Source: Planctomycetota bacterium
GTDB taxonomy: Bacteria; Planctomycetota; Planctomycetia; Planctomycetales; Planctomycetaceae
NCBI GenBank assembly: GCA_003388505.1
Contig: QQVO01000060.1
Location: 62,001-126,000, forward strand
Direction: 5' to 3'
DNA length: 64,000 nt
Shown here piece after piece: positions 30,478-38,873 of this stretch (position 1 is its first letter; each line of letters starts with the position of its first letter). Below the pieces are notes generated by a model. That model saw only the letters and a list, made by a program, of their open reading frames with translations, ran no database searches and was not told the origin of the DNA. The position numbers and the translations under genes are program-made.

Positions 30478-31695
30478 CTACGCCGCCCGCTTGAAGGCGG
30501 GGTAGGCTCGTTCCTTGTAGCGCCCGGCGGGCTTCTTGATCTCGCACTTCACGACAAGACCTTCGTGTTCCAGTTCGGCAAGGAACCGCTTCGCCGCCGC
30601 CGGGGACACGCCTGCTTCCTTGCGAAGAACGGTCTCCGTCTCGCCGTCCGGGTACTTGCCGAGGGCGTTCCACAGCTTCTGCTTAGCCGAGGGCCAACCA
30701 GCCGTTGGCCCGGCGGTGGAACTGTTCGAGGGCTGAGCGGCCCCCTTGCCGTTCGACTCCGGGTTCCCTTGAGCCGCCGCAGATAATGACTGCGTGGCGA
30801 AATCGTAGGTGAGCGACCACTGGCTTCGGTCCGATCCCTCGCAGACGTTGAGCAAGTAGAACGCCCCGGCGTTCAGCGGGCAGTCCGAGACCATCAGCAG
30901 CCGATGCACCCCCGTGCCGATTTCGTAGTCCGTTCGCCGGGTGACGAACAGGAACTGCCGGGCGAGCGCCTCAGGCACAGGGAACTTGATGTCTTCCCGC
31001 GACGGCATCAGCGCGTGGTCTTCGTCGAGCGGCAGACGCAGGATGGGGACAATCCCTGAGCAGGCGCACGTGGCGACGAGATGAAAGATGTCGTGCCACT
31101 TGTTCATGATGGTGGCACGCGCGGGGATGGACAGCATGAAGTCGAACACGACGACCTGCACGGACTCGGAGACCAGTTCGGCCACGAACTCGTCGGCCTT
31201 GAGGCTCCAAACGTCTGCTCCGCGCACGTCGAGCGTGGGCTGCGTCAGCGGCCAAGTGATTCCCTTACTCGCAGCAATCACGGCGATGCGGTGATTGACC
31301 GCACCAACGACCGCCGCTTCCGTGACGAAGCGGACGCACAACGGTCCAGCCGTCGAGAATCCGCGATCAGCATGGGACCGAAGTGCTCCCACACCGAACG
31401 CAAGACTCACCGCGAAGTCGGCGAGAATCCCGGTCGTCAGCGTCTGCGGCGGGCTGGCGACGATCAACGGCTCGTGGATCGCGAGCGTCTCGATCAGGTA
31501 CGGAAGCGGTTGCACAACGGGACCGTTCGTTGCCATCGCCGTGCCCGGCGGAATGATCTGGTTGTTGGGCTGGACGACCCCAGCGCCGTTCGGACCTGAT
31601 TGGCCGGTCGTCGAGGGTGAGGGTTGCTGTTGAATCTTCGGACGCAGCCAGCCGTCAGGGTCGCGGTACAGGCCACCGGGGGTATACTCAGTCAT
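30478..31695 (-). CDS. RepA/AAA_25-like protein with degenerate P-loop and C-terminal winged helix
   Basis: A 405-residue protein. After a low-complexity N-terminus (residues 1-60), residues 65-290 follow the layout of plasmid/island RepA-like RecA-fold ATPases (LIVASPPQTLTTGILADFAVSLAFG, VQVVVFDFMLSIPA, SGIVPILRLPLDEDHAL). The Walker A position reads SPPQTLTTG, lacking the usual GK[ST] lysine, so ATP hydrolysis is doubtful. The last 75 residues form a winged helix (QKLWNALGKYPDGETETVLRKEAGVSPAAAKRFLAELEHEGLV). It may bind DNA and control replication or excision of the island. The ATG at 31695 has AAGGTG upstream. It is followed by small HTH genes on the 5' side of the same strand. Confidence 0.65.
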   Translation of the reverse strand: MTEYTPGGLYRDPDGWLRPKIQQQPSPSTTGQSGPNGAGVVQPNNQIIPPGTAMATNGPVVQPLPYLIETLAIHEPLIVASPPQTLTTGILADFAVSLAFGVGALRSHADRGFSTAGPLCVRFVTEAAVVGAVNHRIAVIAASKGITWPLTQPTLDVRGADVWSLKADEFVAELVSESVQVVVFDFMLSIPARATIMNKWHDIFHLVATCACSGIVPILRLPLDEDHALMPSREDIKFPVPEALARQFLFVTRRTDYEIGTGVHRLLMVSDCPLNAGAFYLLNVCEGSDRSQWSLTYDFATQSLSAAAQGNPESNGKGAAQPSNSSTAGPTAGWPSAKQKLWNALGKYPDGETETVLRKEAGVSPAAAKRFLAELEHEGLVVKCEIKKPAGRYKERAYPAFKRAA

Positions 31696-31771
31696 GTCGA
31701 TTTCACCTTTCGGGAGTTGGCAGCGTGAGACGGGCGGCTTGAGTAACACGGGGCCGCCTTTCTCACGCGCT

Positions 31772-32017
31772 TCAGTCGTCAGTCGCCTCGAACTCGGCAC
31801 GGTTGGGACACCCCGCCGCCACCCAAGATTCGAGATCGGCAAGTCGCCATCGGACGCAGCCAGCGGACAGCCGGACGGGTGCGGGCGTCTTCCCCGCTGA
31901 GACCATTCGGTCCCAGCTTGATGGACCGATTCCGAGCAGCCGGGCGCATTCCCGCCGGTCAACCATGAGTGGACCGACCGGCGGGCTGGCATCTTCGAGT
32001 TTGCTGCGTCTGGTCAT
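31772..32017 (-). CDS. Small HTH protein, AlpA/excisionase-like
   Basis: An 81-residue protein with a MerR/AlpA-type helix-turn-helix: VDRRECARLLGIGPSSWDRMVSAGKTPAPVRLSAGCVRWRLADLESWVAAG. This pattern (x-x-ECARLLGI…W….G..P.P..L..G.xRW…DLxxW) is typical of island AlpA/Xis proteins that direct excision or activate the integrase. The start (ATG at 32017) overlaps the stop of the next HTH gene by four bases (ATGA), so both are translationally coupled. Confidence 0.8.
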   Translation of the reverse strand: MTRRSKLEDASPPVGPLMVDRRECARLLGIGPSSWDRMVSAGKTPAPVRLSAGCVRWRLADLESWVAAGCPNRAEFEATDD

Positions 32018-32223
32018 CGCACCGAGTTCTTCCGCTGGTCGATGCGATCCAATTCCGCCTCGATCCGCTTCACGGCGTTCTCGTCGAACATCCGCGTCTG
32101 TCCTGCGCGGCACACCGGCTCGATTCTCCGCTCGCGGACGACGTACAGGACACGGTGGAGCGGTCTGCGGAGCCGCTCGGCGATTTGCCCGACCGTGTGG
32201 AACTCGTTCTTCTTCCGGGGCAT
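32014..32223 (-). CDS. Small MerR-like HTH protein
   Basis: A 69-residue protein, MPRKKNEFHTVGQIAERLRR at the N-terminus, with a MerR-like HTH (VGQIAERLRRPLHRVLYVVRERRIEPVCRAGQTRMFDENAVKRIEAEL). The ATG at 32223 has GGGAG seven bases upstream. It opens the three-gene minus-strand set (this gene, AlpA-like, RepA-like), which probably controls maintenance of the island. It is divergent from hsdR. Confidence 0.75.
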   Translation of the reverse strand: MPRKKNEFHTVGQIAERLRRPLHRVLYVVRERRIEPVCRAGQTRMFDENAVKRIEAELDRIDQRKNSVR

Positions 32224-32661
32224 CTGCTTCTCCCTTCGAGATGCTTCACGTCGCTCAGCCGACTGCCTCGCAGCCGGGGTACTGCTCGACGCCTCAACCC
32301 CGTTGACGAAAAGTGCCCGCTGACCTGCTGTCTCCGACATTCGAGCGCTGCACGCCAGCGGGTGAATGCCTGCGTGCAACTGCCTGCCGGGACGCAACTT
32401 GCGAAAAGCGGAAGGGGGACGACCGAGGCTGCCCGCGCCGTCGCCCGAAGTGAAAACCAGCCGCGAATTCGTCTACAGCTATTCGGGGCGAAGAACGATT
32501 CTGATCGACGGCACGACTCCGAAGCCCGTGGAAGTGTCGGTAGCCTGACTCACGCTCCGGGTTTCGATGCCTGACAATCCACGGTAAGCTGTGTGATTGT
32601 GAAGGTTTGCGGAGCCGGGCCACGGATCGTCAGCGGTTCCGCCGCATAGGGAACCGCGTCC
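32224..32661. other. Divergent intergenic region upstream of hsdR
   Basis: About 438 bases between the divergent HTH operon and the restriction operon. A plus-strand frame of 60 codons at 32366-32548 lacks a ribosome binding site and family features and was not accepted. Promoters for both operons should lie here but were not assigned. Confidence 0.4.
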
Positions 32662-35064
32662 ATGACGGTGAACAAGAAAGCGCTCAGCGAGCGGGACATC
32701 TGCACGCAGTACATCGCTCCGGCCATCCAGCGGGCTGGGTGGGACTTCGCCACGCAGGTGCGCGAAGAAGTCTCGTTCACCGCCGGGCAGATCATCGTCA
32801 AGGGCAAGCAGGTCCGCCGGGGCAAGCCGAAGCGGGCCGACTACATCCTGTACCACCGGCCCAACCTTCCCATCGCCGTCGTCGAGGCCAAGGACAACAA
32901 CCACCCGGTCGGCGGCGGAATGCAGCAGGCGCTCGAATACGCCGACGACGAACTGGCCCTGGCGCTGCCGTTCGTGTTCGCCAGCAACGGCGATGCCTTC
33001 CTGTTCCACGACAAGACGGGCACCGGCCCCGCCGTCGAGCAGGAACTGTCCCTAGACGCCTTCCCCTCACCCGCCGAACTGTGGGGACGGTACTGCCAGT
33101 GGAAGGGCCTCGACGACACGGCCCAGCAGGTCATCACGCACGACTTCTACTCGGACGGCAGCGGAAAGTCGCCGCGCTACTACCAACTCAACGCCATCAA
33201 CCGCACGGTCGAGGCCATCGCACGGGGGCAGGACCGCGTCCTGCTCGTCATGGCGACCGGCACCGGCAAGACGTACACGGCGTTCCAGATCATCTGGCGG
33301 CTGTGGAAGGCCGGGTTGAAGAAACGCATCCTGTTCCTTGCCGACCGGAACATCCTCGTCGATCAGACCCGCGTCAACGACTTCAAGCCGTTCGGTGCTG
33401 CGATGACGAAGGTCACGAACCGGACGGCGGACAAGTCCTACGAAGTCTACCTTGCCCTGTACCAAGCCATCACCGGCGTCGAGGACGAGAAGAAGGTCTT
33501 CAAAGAATTCTCCCCGGACTTCTTCGACCTGATCGTGATCGACGAGTGTCACCGGGGCAGCGCAGCCGACGACTCGCAGTGGCGGGAGATTCTCGAATAC
33601 TTCGGCTCGGCAGCGCAGATCGGCATGACGGCCACGCCGAAGGAAACGGAGTACGTTTCCAACATCAACTACTTCGGCGAGCCGGTCTTCACCTACTCGC
33701 TCAAGCAGGGGATTCAGGACGGCTTCCTCGCCCCGTACCGCGTCGTCCGCATCGACTTCGACAAGGACCTGACCGGCTGGCGTCCCGAAGACGGAAAGAC
33801 GGATAAGTTTGGCCACGAAATCGAGGACCGCATCTACAACCAGAAGGACTTCGACCGCTCGCTAGTTCTCGACCAGCGGACCATCGGGGTCGCGAAGAAG
33901 ATCACCGAGTTCCTCAAGGGCACCGACCGCTACGACAAGACCATCGTATTCTGCGAGGACATCGACCACGCCGAGCGGATGCGGCAGGCCCTCGTCAACG
34001 AGAACGCCGATCTCGTCGAGGAGAACCGCAAATACGTCATGCGGATCACCGGGGACAACGCCGAGGGCAAGGCCGAACTCGACAACTTCATCGACCCGGA
34101 AAGCCGCTACCCGGTCGTCGTCACTACGTCCAAGCTGCTCACCACTGGCGTCGATGCGCAGACCTGCAAGCTGGTCGTTCTGGACCGACGCATCGGTTCG
34201 ATGACCGAGTTCAAGCAGATCATCGGTCGCGGCACTCGCATCAACGAGGACTACGGGAAGTTCTTCTTCACGATCATGGACTTCAAGAAGGCGACGGAAC
34301 TGTTCGCCGACCCGGACTTCGACGGCCCGCCGATCTGCGTCTACCAGCCCGGCGATGACGACACGCCCGTCCCGCCGGACGAGGACATGGACAACGAACC
34401 CGAAGATGGCGCGGAATCGGATGACGACGGCGGGACCGTGATCCACGATCCCGAACCGCCGGGCGGCGGCATCGACATCCCGCCGGGCGGCAACAGGCCG
34501 AAGAAATACTACGTGGGGGACGTGGAAGTCGCCGTCGCGGCGGAGCGGGTCCAGTATTTCGACCCCACGACCGGGAAACTCATCACCGAGTCGCTCAAGG
34601 ACTACACCCGTAACCGGGTGAGTCGGGAATTCACGTCCCTCGACGAGTTCACTCAGCACTGGACGGCGGCGGAGAAGAAACAGGCGATCATCGAGGAACT
34701 CGAAGAACGGGGTGTCCTGTTCGACGCGCTGGCGGACGAAGTCGGCAAGGACTTCGACCCCTTCGACCTGATCTGCCACGTCGCCTTTGACCAACCGCCC
34801 CTCACACGCCGGGAGCGGGCCGAGAACGTCCGCAAGCGGAACTACTTCTCCGAGTTCGGCGAGCAGGCCCGCGCCGTGCTGGACGCCCTGCTCGACAAGT
34901 ACGCCGACGAAGGCTTCGAGAACATCGAGGACCCGACCGTCCTGCGGGTCGAGCCGCTGAGCCGGTTGGGCACACCGATGGAGATCGTCGAGGCGTTCGG
35001 GGGCCGGGATCAATTTCTGGAAGCGGTGCGGAAACTCCAATCGCAGTTGTACAGCGCAGCCTGA
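32662..35064 (+). CDS. hsdR: Type I restriction enzyme R subunit
   Basis: An 800-residue HsdR. The N-terminal nuclease has the PD-(D/E)xK signature with Asp60 (RADYIL) and Glu75-Ala-Lys77 (VVEAK). The SF2 translocase has Walker A TGTGKT near residue 200, DECH at 294-297, MTATPKETE, and a helicase C-terminal region ([27 protein letters not shown]). The C-terminal region (about 640-800) is the part that contacts the methylase. With HsdM and HsdS it cleaves foreign DNA lacking methylation after ATP-driven translocation. All key residues are present. It is the first gene of the operon, 40 bases before hsdM. Confidence 0.95.
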   Translation: MTVNKKALSERDICTQYIAPAIQRAGWDFATQVREEVSFTAGQIIVKGKQVRRGKPKRADYILYHRPNLPIAVVEAKDNNHPVGGGMQQALEYADDELALALPFVFASNGDAFLFHDKTGTGPAVEQELSLDAFPSPAELWGRYCQWKGLDDTAQQVITHDFYSDGSGKSPRYYQLNAINRTVEAIARGQDRVLLVMATGTGKTYTAFQIIWRLWKAGLKKRILFLADRNILVDQTRVNDFKPFGAAMTKVTNRTADKSYEVYLALYQAITGVEDEKKVFKEFSPDFFDLIVIDECHRGSAADDSQWREILEYFGSAAQIGMTATPKETEYVSNINYFGEPVFTYSLKQGIQDGFLAPYRVVRIDFDKDLTGWRPEDGKTDKFGHEIEDRIYNQKDFDRSLVLDQRTIGVAKKITEFLKGTDRYDKTIVFCEDIDHAERMRQALVNENADLVEENRKYVMRITGDNAEGKAELDNFIDPESRYPVVVTTSKLLTTGVDAQTCKLVVLDRRIGSMTEFKQIIGRGTRINEDYGKFFFTIMDFKKATELFADPDFDGPPICVYQPGDDDTPVPPDEDMDNEPEDGAESDDDGGTVIHDPEPPGGGIDIPPGGNRPKKYYVGDVEVAVAAERVQYFDPTTGKLITESLKDYTRNRVSREFTSLDEFTQHWTAAEKKQAIIEELEERGVLFDALADEVGKDFDPFDLICHVAFDQPPLTRRERAENVRKRNYFSEFGEQARAVLDALLDKYADEGFENIEDPTVLRVEPLSRLGTPMEIVEAFGGRDQFLEAVRKLQSQLYSAA

Positions 35065-35104
35065 CGAGCCACACCTGATTTGAAGCAGCGGGAACGACAC
35101 CACG

Positions 35105-36550
35105 ATGGTCAGCACGACGCAGATCAAGACGATTCAGGACATCATGCGGAAGGACCGGGGCATCAACGGTGATGCCCAGCGGATCGAGCAACTCGTCTGG
35201 ATGATCTTTCTCAAGGTCCTCGACGACCGCGAACGCGAATACGAACTGCTCGACGACAAGTACAAGTCCCCGATCCCGAAGAAGTACCGCTGGCGGACGT
35301 GGGCCGCCGACCCCGAAGGCATCACCGGCGACGCGCTGCTCGACTTCGTCAACAATGAGATGTTCCCGGCCCTCAAGAACCTGCGGATCAATGGGAATAA
35401 GCAGGCGTTCGTCATCCGGTCGGTGTTTAACGACGCCGTGAACTACATGAAGTCGGGCCAGTTGATGCGACAGGTCGTCAACAAGCTGATCGACGACTTC
35501 GACTTCAACCGCTCCGACGACCGCCACGTCTTCGGCGACATCTACGAGCAGATTCTCCGGGACCTGCAATCGGCGGGGAACGCGGGCGAGTTCTACACGC
35601 CCCGCGCCGCCACGCAGTTCATGGTCGATCAGGTCGATCCCAAGCTCGGCGAGAAAGTACTCGACCCGGCCTGCGGCACGGGGGGCTTTCTCACCTGCAC
35701 CATCGAGCACGTCCGCAGCAAGTACGTGAAGTCGGCCAAGGACGAGCGGACGTTGCAGGAGTGCATTCACGGCATCGAGAAGAAGCAGCTTCCGCACCTG
35801 CTATGCTCGACCAACATGCTGCTGCACGGCATCGACGTGCCGTCGAACATCCTGCACGACAACACGCTCGCCCGGCCCCTCACCGACTACGGTCCGAAGG
35901 ACCGGGTGGACGTGGTCGTCACCAACCCACCCTTCGGCGGCATGGAAGAAGACGGCATCGAGACGAACTTCCCAACCGCGTTCAGGACGCGGGAGACGGC
36001 GGACCTGTTCCTCGTCCTCATCATGCGGCTGCTCAAGGACGGGGGCCGGGCGGCCATCGTCCTGCCGGACGGCACACTGTTCGGCGAGGGCGTGAAGACC
36101 CGCATCAAGGAAAAACTGCTCGCAGAATGCAACCTGCACACCATCGTTCGGCTCCCGAATGGGGTCTTCAACCCGTACACCAGCATCAAGACGAACCTGC
36201 TGTTCTTCGAGAAGGGGAAGCCGACGAAGCACGTCTGGTACTACGAGCACCCGTACCCGCCGGGCCAGAAGTCCTACAACAAGACGAACCCCATTCGCAT
36301 CGAGGAGTTCGACGCCGAGAAGAAGTGGTGGAAGAAGCGGAAGGAGAACGAGTTCGCTTGGAAGGTGCCCGTTCAGGAGATCATCGAAGCCGGATACAAC
36401 CTTGACCGCAAAAACCCACACTCCACGGACGACTGCCCCGGCAACCCGGACGAACTGCTCGACCAGTTTCAGGCGTTGCAACAGCAGATCGACGAGACGC
36501 GGGAGAAGTTGAAGCAGGAACTGATGTCGGCGCTCGGGGGTGAGGCATGA
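35105..36550 (+). CDS. hsdM: Type I restriction-modification methyltransferase M subunit
   Basis: A 481-residue N6-adenine methyltransferase. The N-terminal helical domain (about 1-150) is followed by the SAM-binding motif DPACGTGGF (near residue 186) and the catalytic NPPF motif (TNPPFGG, near residue 275). A long C-terminal helix (FQALQQQIDETREKLKQELMSAL) probably contacts HsdS. It methylates the host recognition site and supports restriction. Its stop overlaps the hsdS start by four bases (ATGA), ensuring coupled synthesis. Confidence 0.97.
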   Translation: MVSTTQIKTIQDIMRKDRGINGDAQRIEQLVWMIFLKVLDDREREYELLDDKYKSPIPKKYRWRTWAADPEGITGDALLDFVNNEMFPALKNLRINGNKQAFVIRSVFNDAVNYMKSGQLMRQVVNKLIDDFDFNRSDDRHVFGDIYEQILRDLQSAGNAGEFYTPRAATQFMVDQVDPKLGEKVLDPACGTGGFLTCTIEHVRSKYVKSAKDERTLQECIHGIEKKQLPHLLCSTNMLLHGIDVPSNILHDNTLARPLTDYGPKDRVDVVVTNPPFGGMEEDGIETNFPTAFRTRETADLFLVLIMRLLKDGGRAAIVLPDGTLFGEGVKTRIKEKLLAECNLHTIVRLPNGVFNPYTSIKTNLLFFEKGKPTKHVWYYEHPYPPGQKSYNKTNPIRIEEFDAEKKWWKKRKENEFAWKVPVQEIIEAGYNLDRKNPHSTDDCPGNPDELLDQFQALQQQIDETREKLKQELMSALGGEA

Positions 36551-38808
36551 ACGCCGACACCTTCCTTCGGAACTTCGGACATCTTGCGGATGCTCCGTCA
36601 GGCATTGACCAACTCCGCACCCTCGTTCTCCAACTGGCCTTCACGGGCAAGCTGGATGGCGATGCATCCGCCCAAGACGCGGCTTCTTGGACGCAATCCA
36701 CAGTCGATAGCATCACGGCGGAGATCGTGCCGGGATTTGCGTGCAGCAAGAAACACGAAGACGCGAACGGGCATGTGCACCTGCGGACTCACAACGTCGG
36801 CACTGATGGCCGACTCAACTTCGACCTGTTGGTGAAGATCGCCGCGAACAAAGTTGACGAACGGAAAGCTGCGCTTCGCAAAGACGATGTGATCTTCAAC
36901 AACACGAATAGTCAGGAATTGGTCGGCAAGACATGCATCGTTGATAATGACTACGATTTTGCATTCAGCAACCATCTGACCATCCTTCGCTTCATCGACG
37001 ACATCGAACCGGGATTCATCGTTCGCTACTTCAACCTTCTGCTGCGGACAGGCGTCTTCTCGCAGATGTGTAACCGCTGGATCGGGCAGGCTGGCATCAA
37101 CACGAAGATGTTGAAGGCTATCGTTGTTCGTTTCCCCTCGATTGACCAGCAACGTCGGATTCTGAAACACATTGAGGATGTCTTCGCCCTGTGCGACGAA
37201 CTCGAAGCCCGGCAACAGGAACGCCGGGCCGTCCACGTCCACCTGAACGGCGCAGCCCTCGACCATCTCACGTCCGCCGAGAACGACACCGACTTCGAGA
37301 TTGCATGGACCCGCGTCCGCAGCAATTTCGACCTGCTGTACTCCGTCCCGGAAAACGTCAACGCCCTGCGGCAGACGATCCTGCAACTGGCTGTGCAGGG
37401 CAAACTGGTCGAGCAGGACGAGACGGATGAACCGGCGTCATTGTTGCTGAAACGGATCACCGGATTGAAAGGAAAGGCGCACGCAGAAGGACTTATCCAG
37501 AAGGACAAGAAGTTCGCACCGACGACTGCATCATCGCCGCCTTGGACCGTCCCCGATTCGTGGGAATGGGTGCGATTGCAGGACCTATTTGAAGTTGTCC
37601 GTGGCGGTTCACCCCGACCCGCTGGCGACCCGCGATATTTTGGCGGAAGCATCCCGTGGATTACCGTCCGTGAGATCACCAAGGATGACGATGTGTTTCT
37701 TCGAGACACGCGCGATGGAATCACTGAATTGGGAAGCAAACGAAGCAGGTTCATCCGTCCGAACGACCTGCTGCTGACGAATAGCGGGGCCACGCTTGGA
37801 GTCCCCAAGATTAGCACGATCACTGGCTGCATCAACGACGGGGTCGCACTTCTGAAATGCTTTCACGACCAGATCGACCTTGAGTACGCATACTATTATC
37901 TGCGTCAGCAGACCCCTGCATTTCGAGCGGTCAAACAGGGCATGGGGCAGCCAAACCTAAACACGCCCATTCTTGCAGGATGGTATTTTCCACTTCCCCC
38001 ATTGTTCGAGCAGTCGAGAATCGTCGAATACATCCAGAAGCTGGATGCCCTGTGTGACGAACTCGAAGCCAAGCTGACGCAGAAGCAAGCAGACGCTGAC
38101 AGTCTGACCGAAGCGATGGTCGCCGCTGTCTTCGCCGGTGAAGTGAAGCCACCTGCTCCGATGACGACCGCTCCCGCGCGGCCCCGGAGTCCGAAGTGGC
38201 CTGCGGAGAAGCCCACCGTCGCACGCCGTCGAGGCTACGAAGAAATTCGCGGAGCCGTGTCGAGCTACGCCGTCAAACGGCTGCACCGGCAGAAGTCGTT
38301 CCACCGCACCAAACACGCCAAGATACTGTCGATGGCGCAGGCCCATGTCGGCGTGGACTTGGGCATCGCTTTCGAGCGCTGGGACCACGGGCCGTTCCAC
38401 CCCTGCATCTACGAAGTGGAGCGGCTGGCGGCCCGGAAGGAGTGGTACGAGACGACGGACGGCGAGAAGGTCGCCTACAGCCCCGGTCCCAAGATCGGCG
38501 AACAGGTCGGCCGCGCCGAAGAACTGCTCGGCGACCGACAAGCCGAGATGGATCGGCTGCTCGACCTGTTCTCCGGGATGCGAACCCGCCGGGCCGAACT
38601 CATCGCCACGACCTTCTTCGTCTGGAACGACCTGCTGATCGACGGCGCGACTGCCGACGAGTCGGAGATCGCCGACGAGTTCTTCCGCTGGCACGAATCA
38701 AAACGCAAGAAGTTCACTCCGGTCAAGGTCGCCGAGGCCATCGAGTGGCTTCGCGACAACGACATGGTTCCCACCGGGAAGGGACACCGAACCACGCTGC
38801 GCAGTTGA
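36547..38808 (+). CDS. hsdS: Type I specificity subunit with extra C-terminal domain
   Basis: A 753-residue HsdS, longer than the usual 400-550. Two target-recognition domains (about residues 45-190 and 330-485) are each followed by a conserved coiled-coil: IDQQRRILKHIEDVFALCDELE near 198 and SRIVEYIQKLDALCDELEAKL near 490. From about 563 an added domain of 190 residues begins (GYEEIRGAVSSYAVKRLHR). It carries KHAKILSMAQAHVGVDLG and FERWDHGPFHPCIYEVERLA, which resemble the Panacea/DUF4065 pattern (KLLYLAQ…, W.HGP..p.vY). That resemblance is by eye only. The domain may modulate or guard the complex. Confidence 0.9.
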   Translation: MNADTFLRNFGHLADAPSGIDQLRTLVLQLAFTGKLDGDASAQDAASWTQSTVDSITAEIVPGFACSKKHEDANGHVHLRTHNVGTDGRLNFDLLVKIAANKVDERKAALRKDDVIFNNTNSQELVGKTCIVDNDYDFAFSNHLTILRFIDDIEPGFIVRYFNLLLRTGVFSQMCNRWIGQAGINTKMLKAIVVRFPSIDQQRRILKHIEDVFALCDELEARQQERRAVHVHLNGAALDHLTSAENDTDFEIAWTRVRSNFDLLYSVPENVNALRQTILQLAVQGKLVEQDETDEPASLLLKRITGLKGKAHAEGLIQKDKKFAPTTASSPPWTVPDSWEWVRLQDLFEVVRGGSPRPAGDPRYFGGSIPWITVREITKDDDVFLRDTRDGITELGSKRSRFIRPNDLLLTNSGATLGVPKISTITGCINDGVALLKCFHDQIDLEYAYYYLRQQTPAFRAVKQGMGQPNLNTPILAGWYFPLPPLFEQSRIVEYIQKLDALCDELEAKLTQKQADADSLTEAMVAAVFAGEVKPPAPMTTAPARPRSPKWPAEKPTVARRRGYEEIRGAVSSYAVKRLHRQKSFHRTKHAKILSMAQAHVGVDLGIAFERWDHGPFHPCIYEVERLAARKEWYETTDGEKVAYSPGPKIGEQVGRAEELLGDRQAEMDRLLDLFSGMRTRRAELIATTFFVWNDLLIDGATADESEIADEFFRWHESKRKKFTPVKVAEAIEWLRDNDMVPTGKGHRTTLRS

Positions 38809-38873
38809 CCGGCTGACGCACGACTGCAAACACGGAACCGTTGATGTCGAGCGAGTCTACCCGTTCGCCAGCA

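Noticed and set aside
32366-32548. Small plus-strand gene before hsdR
   Set aside because: Sixty codons with no ribosome binding site, family features or conserved-looking composition.
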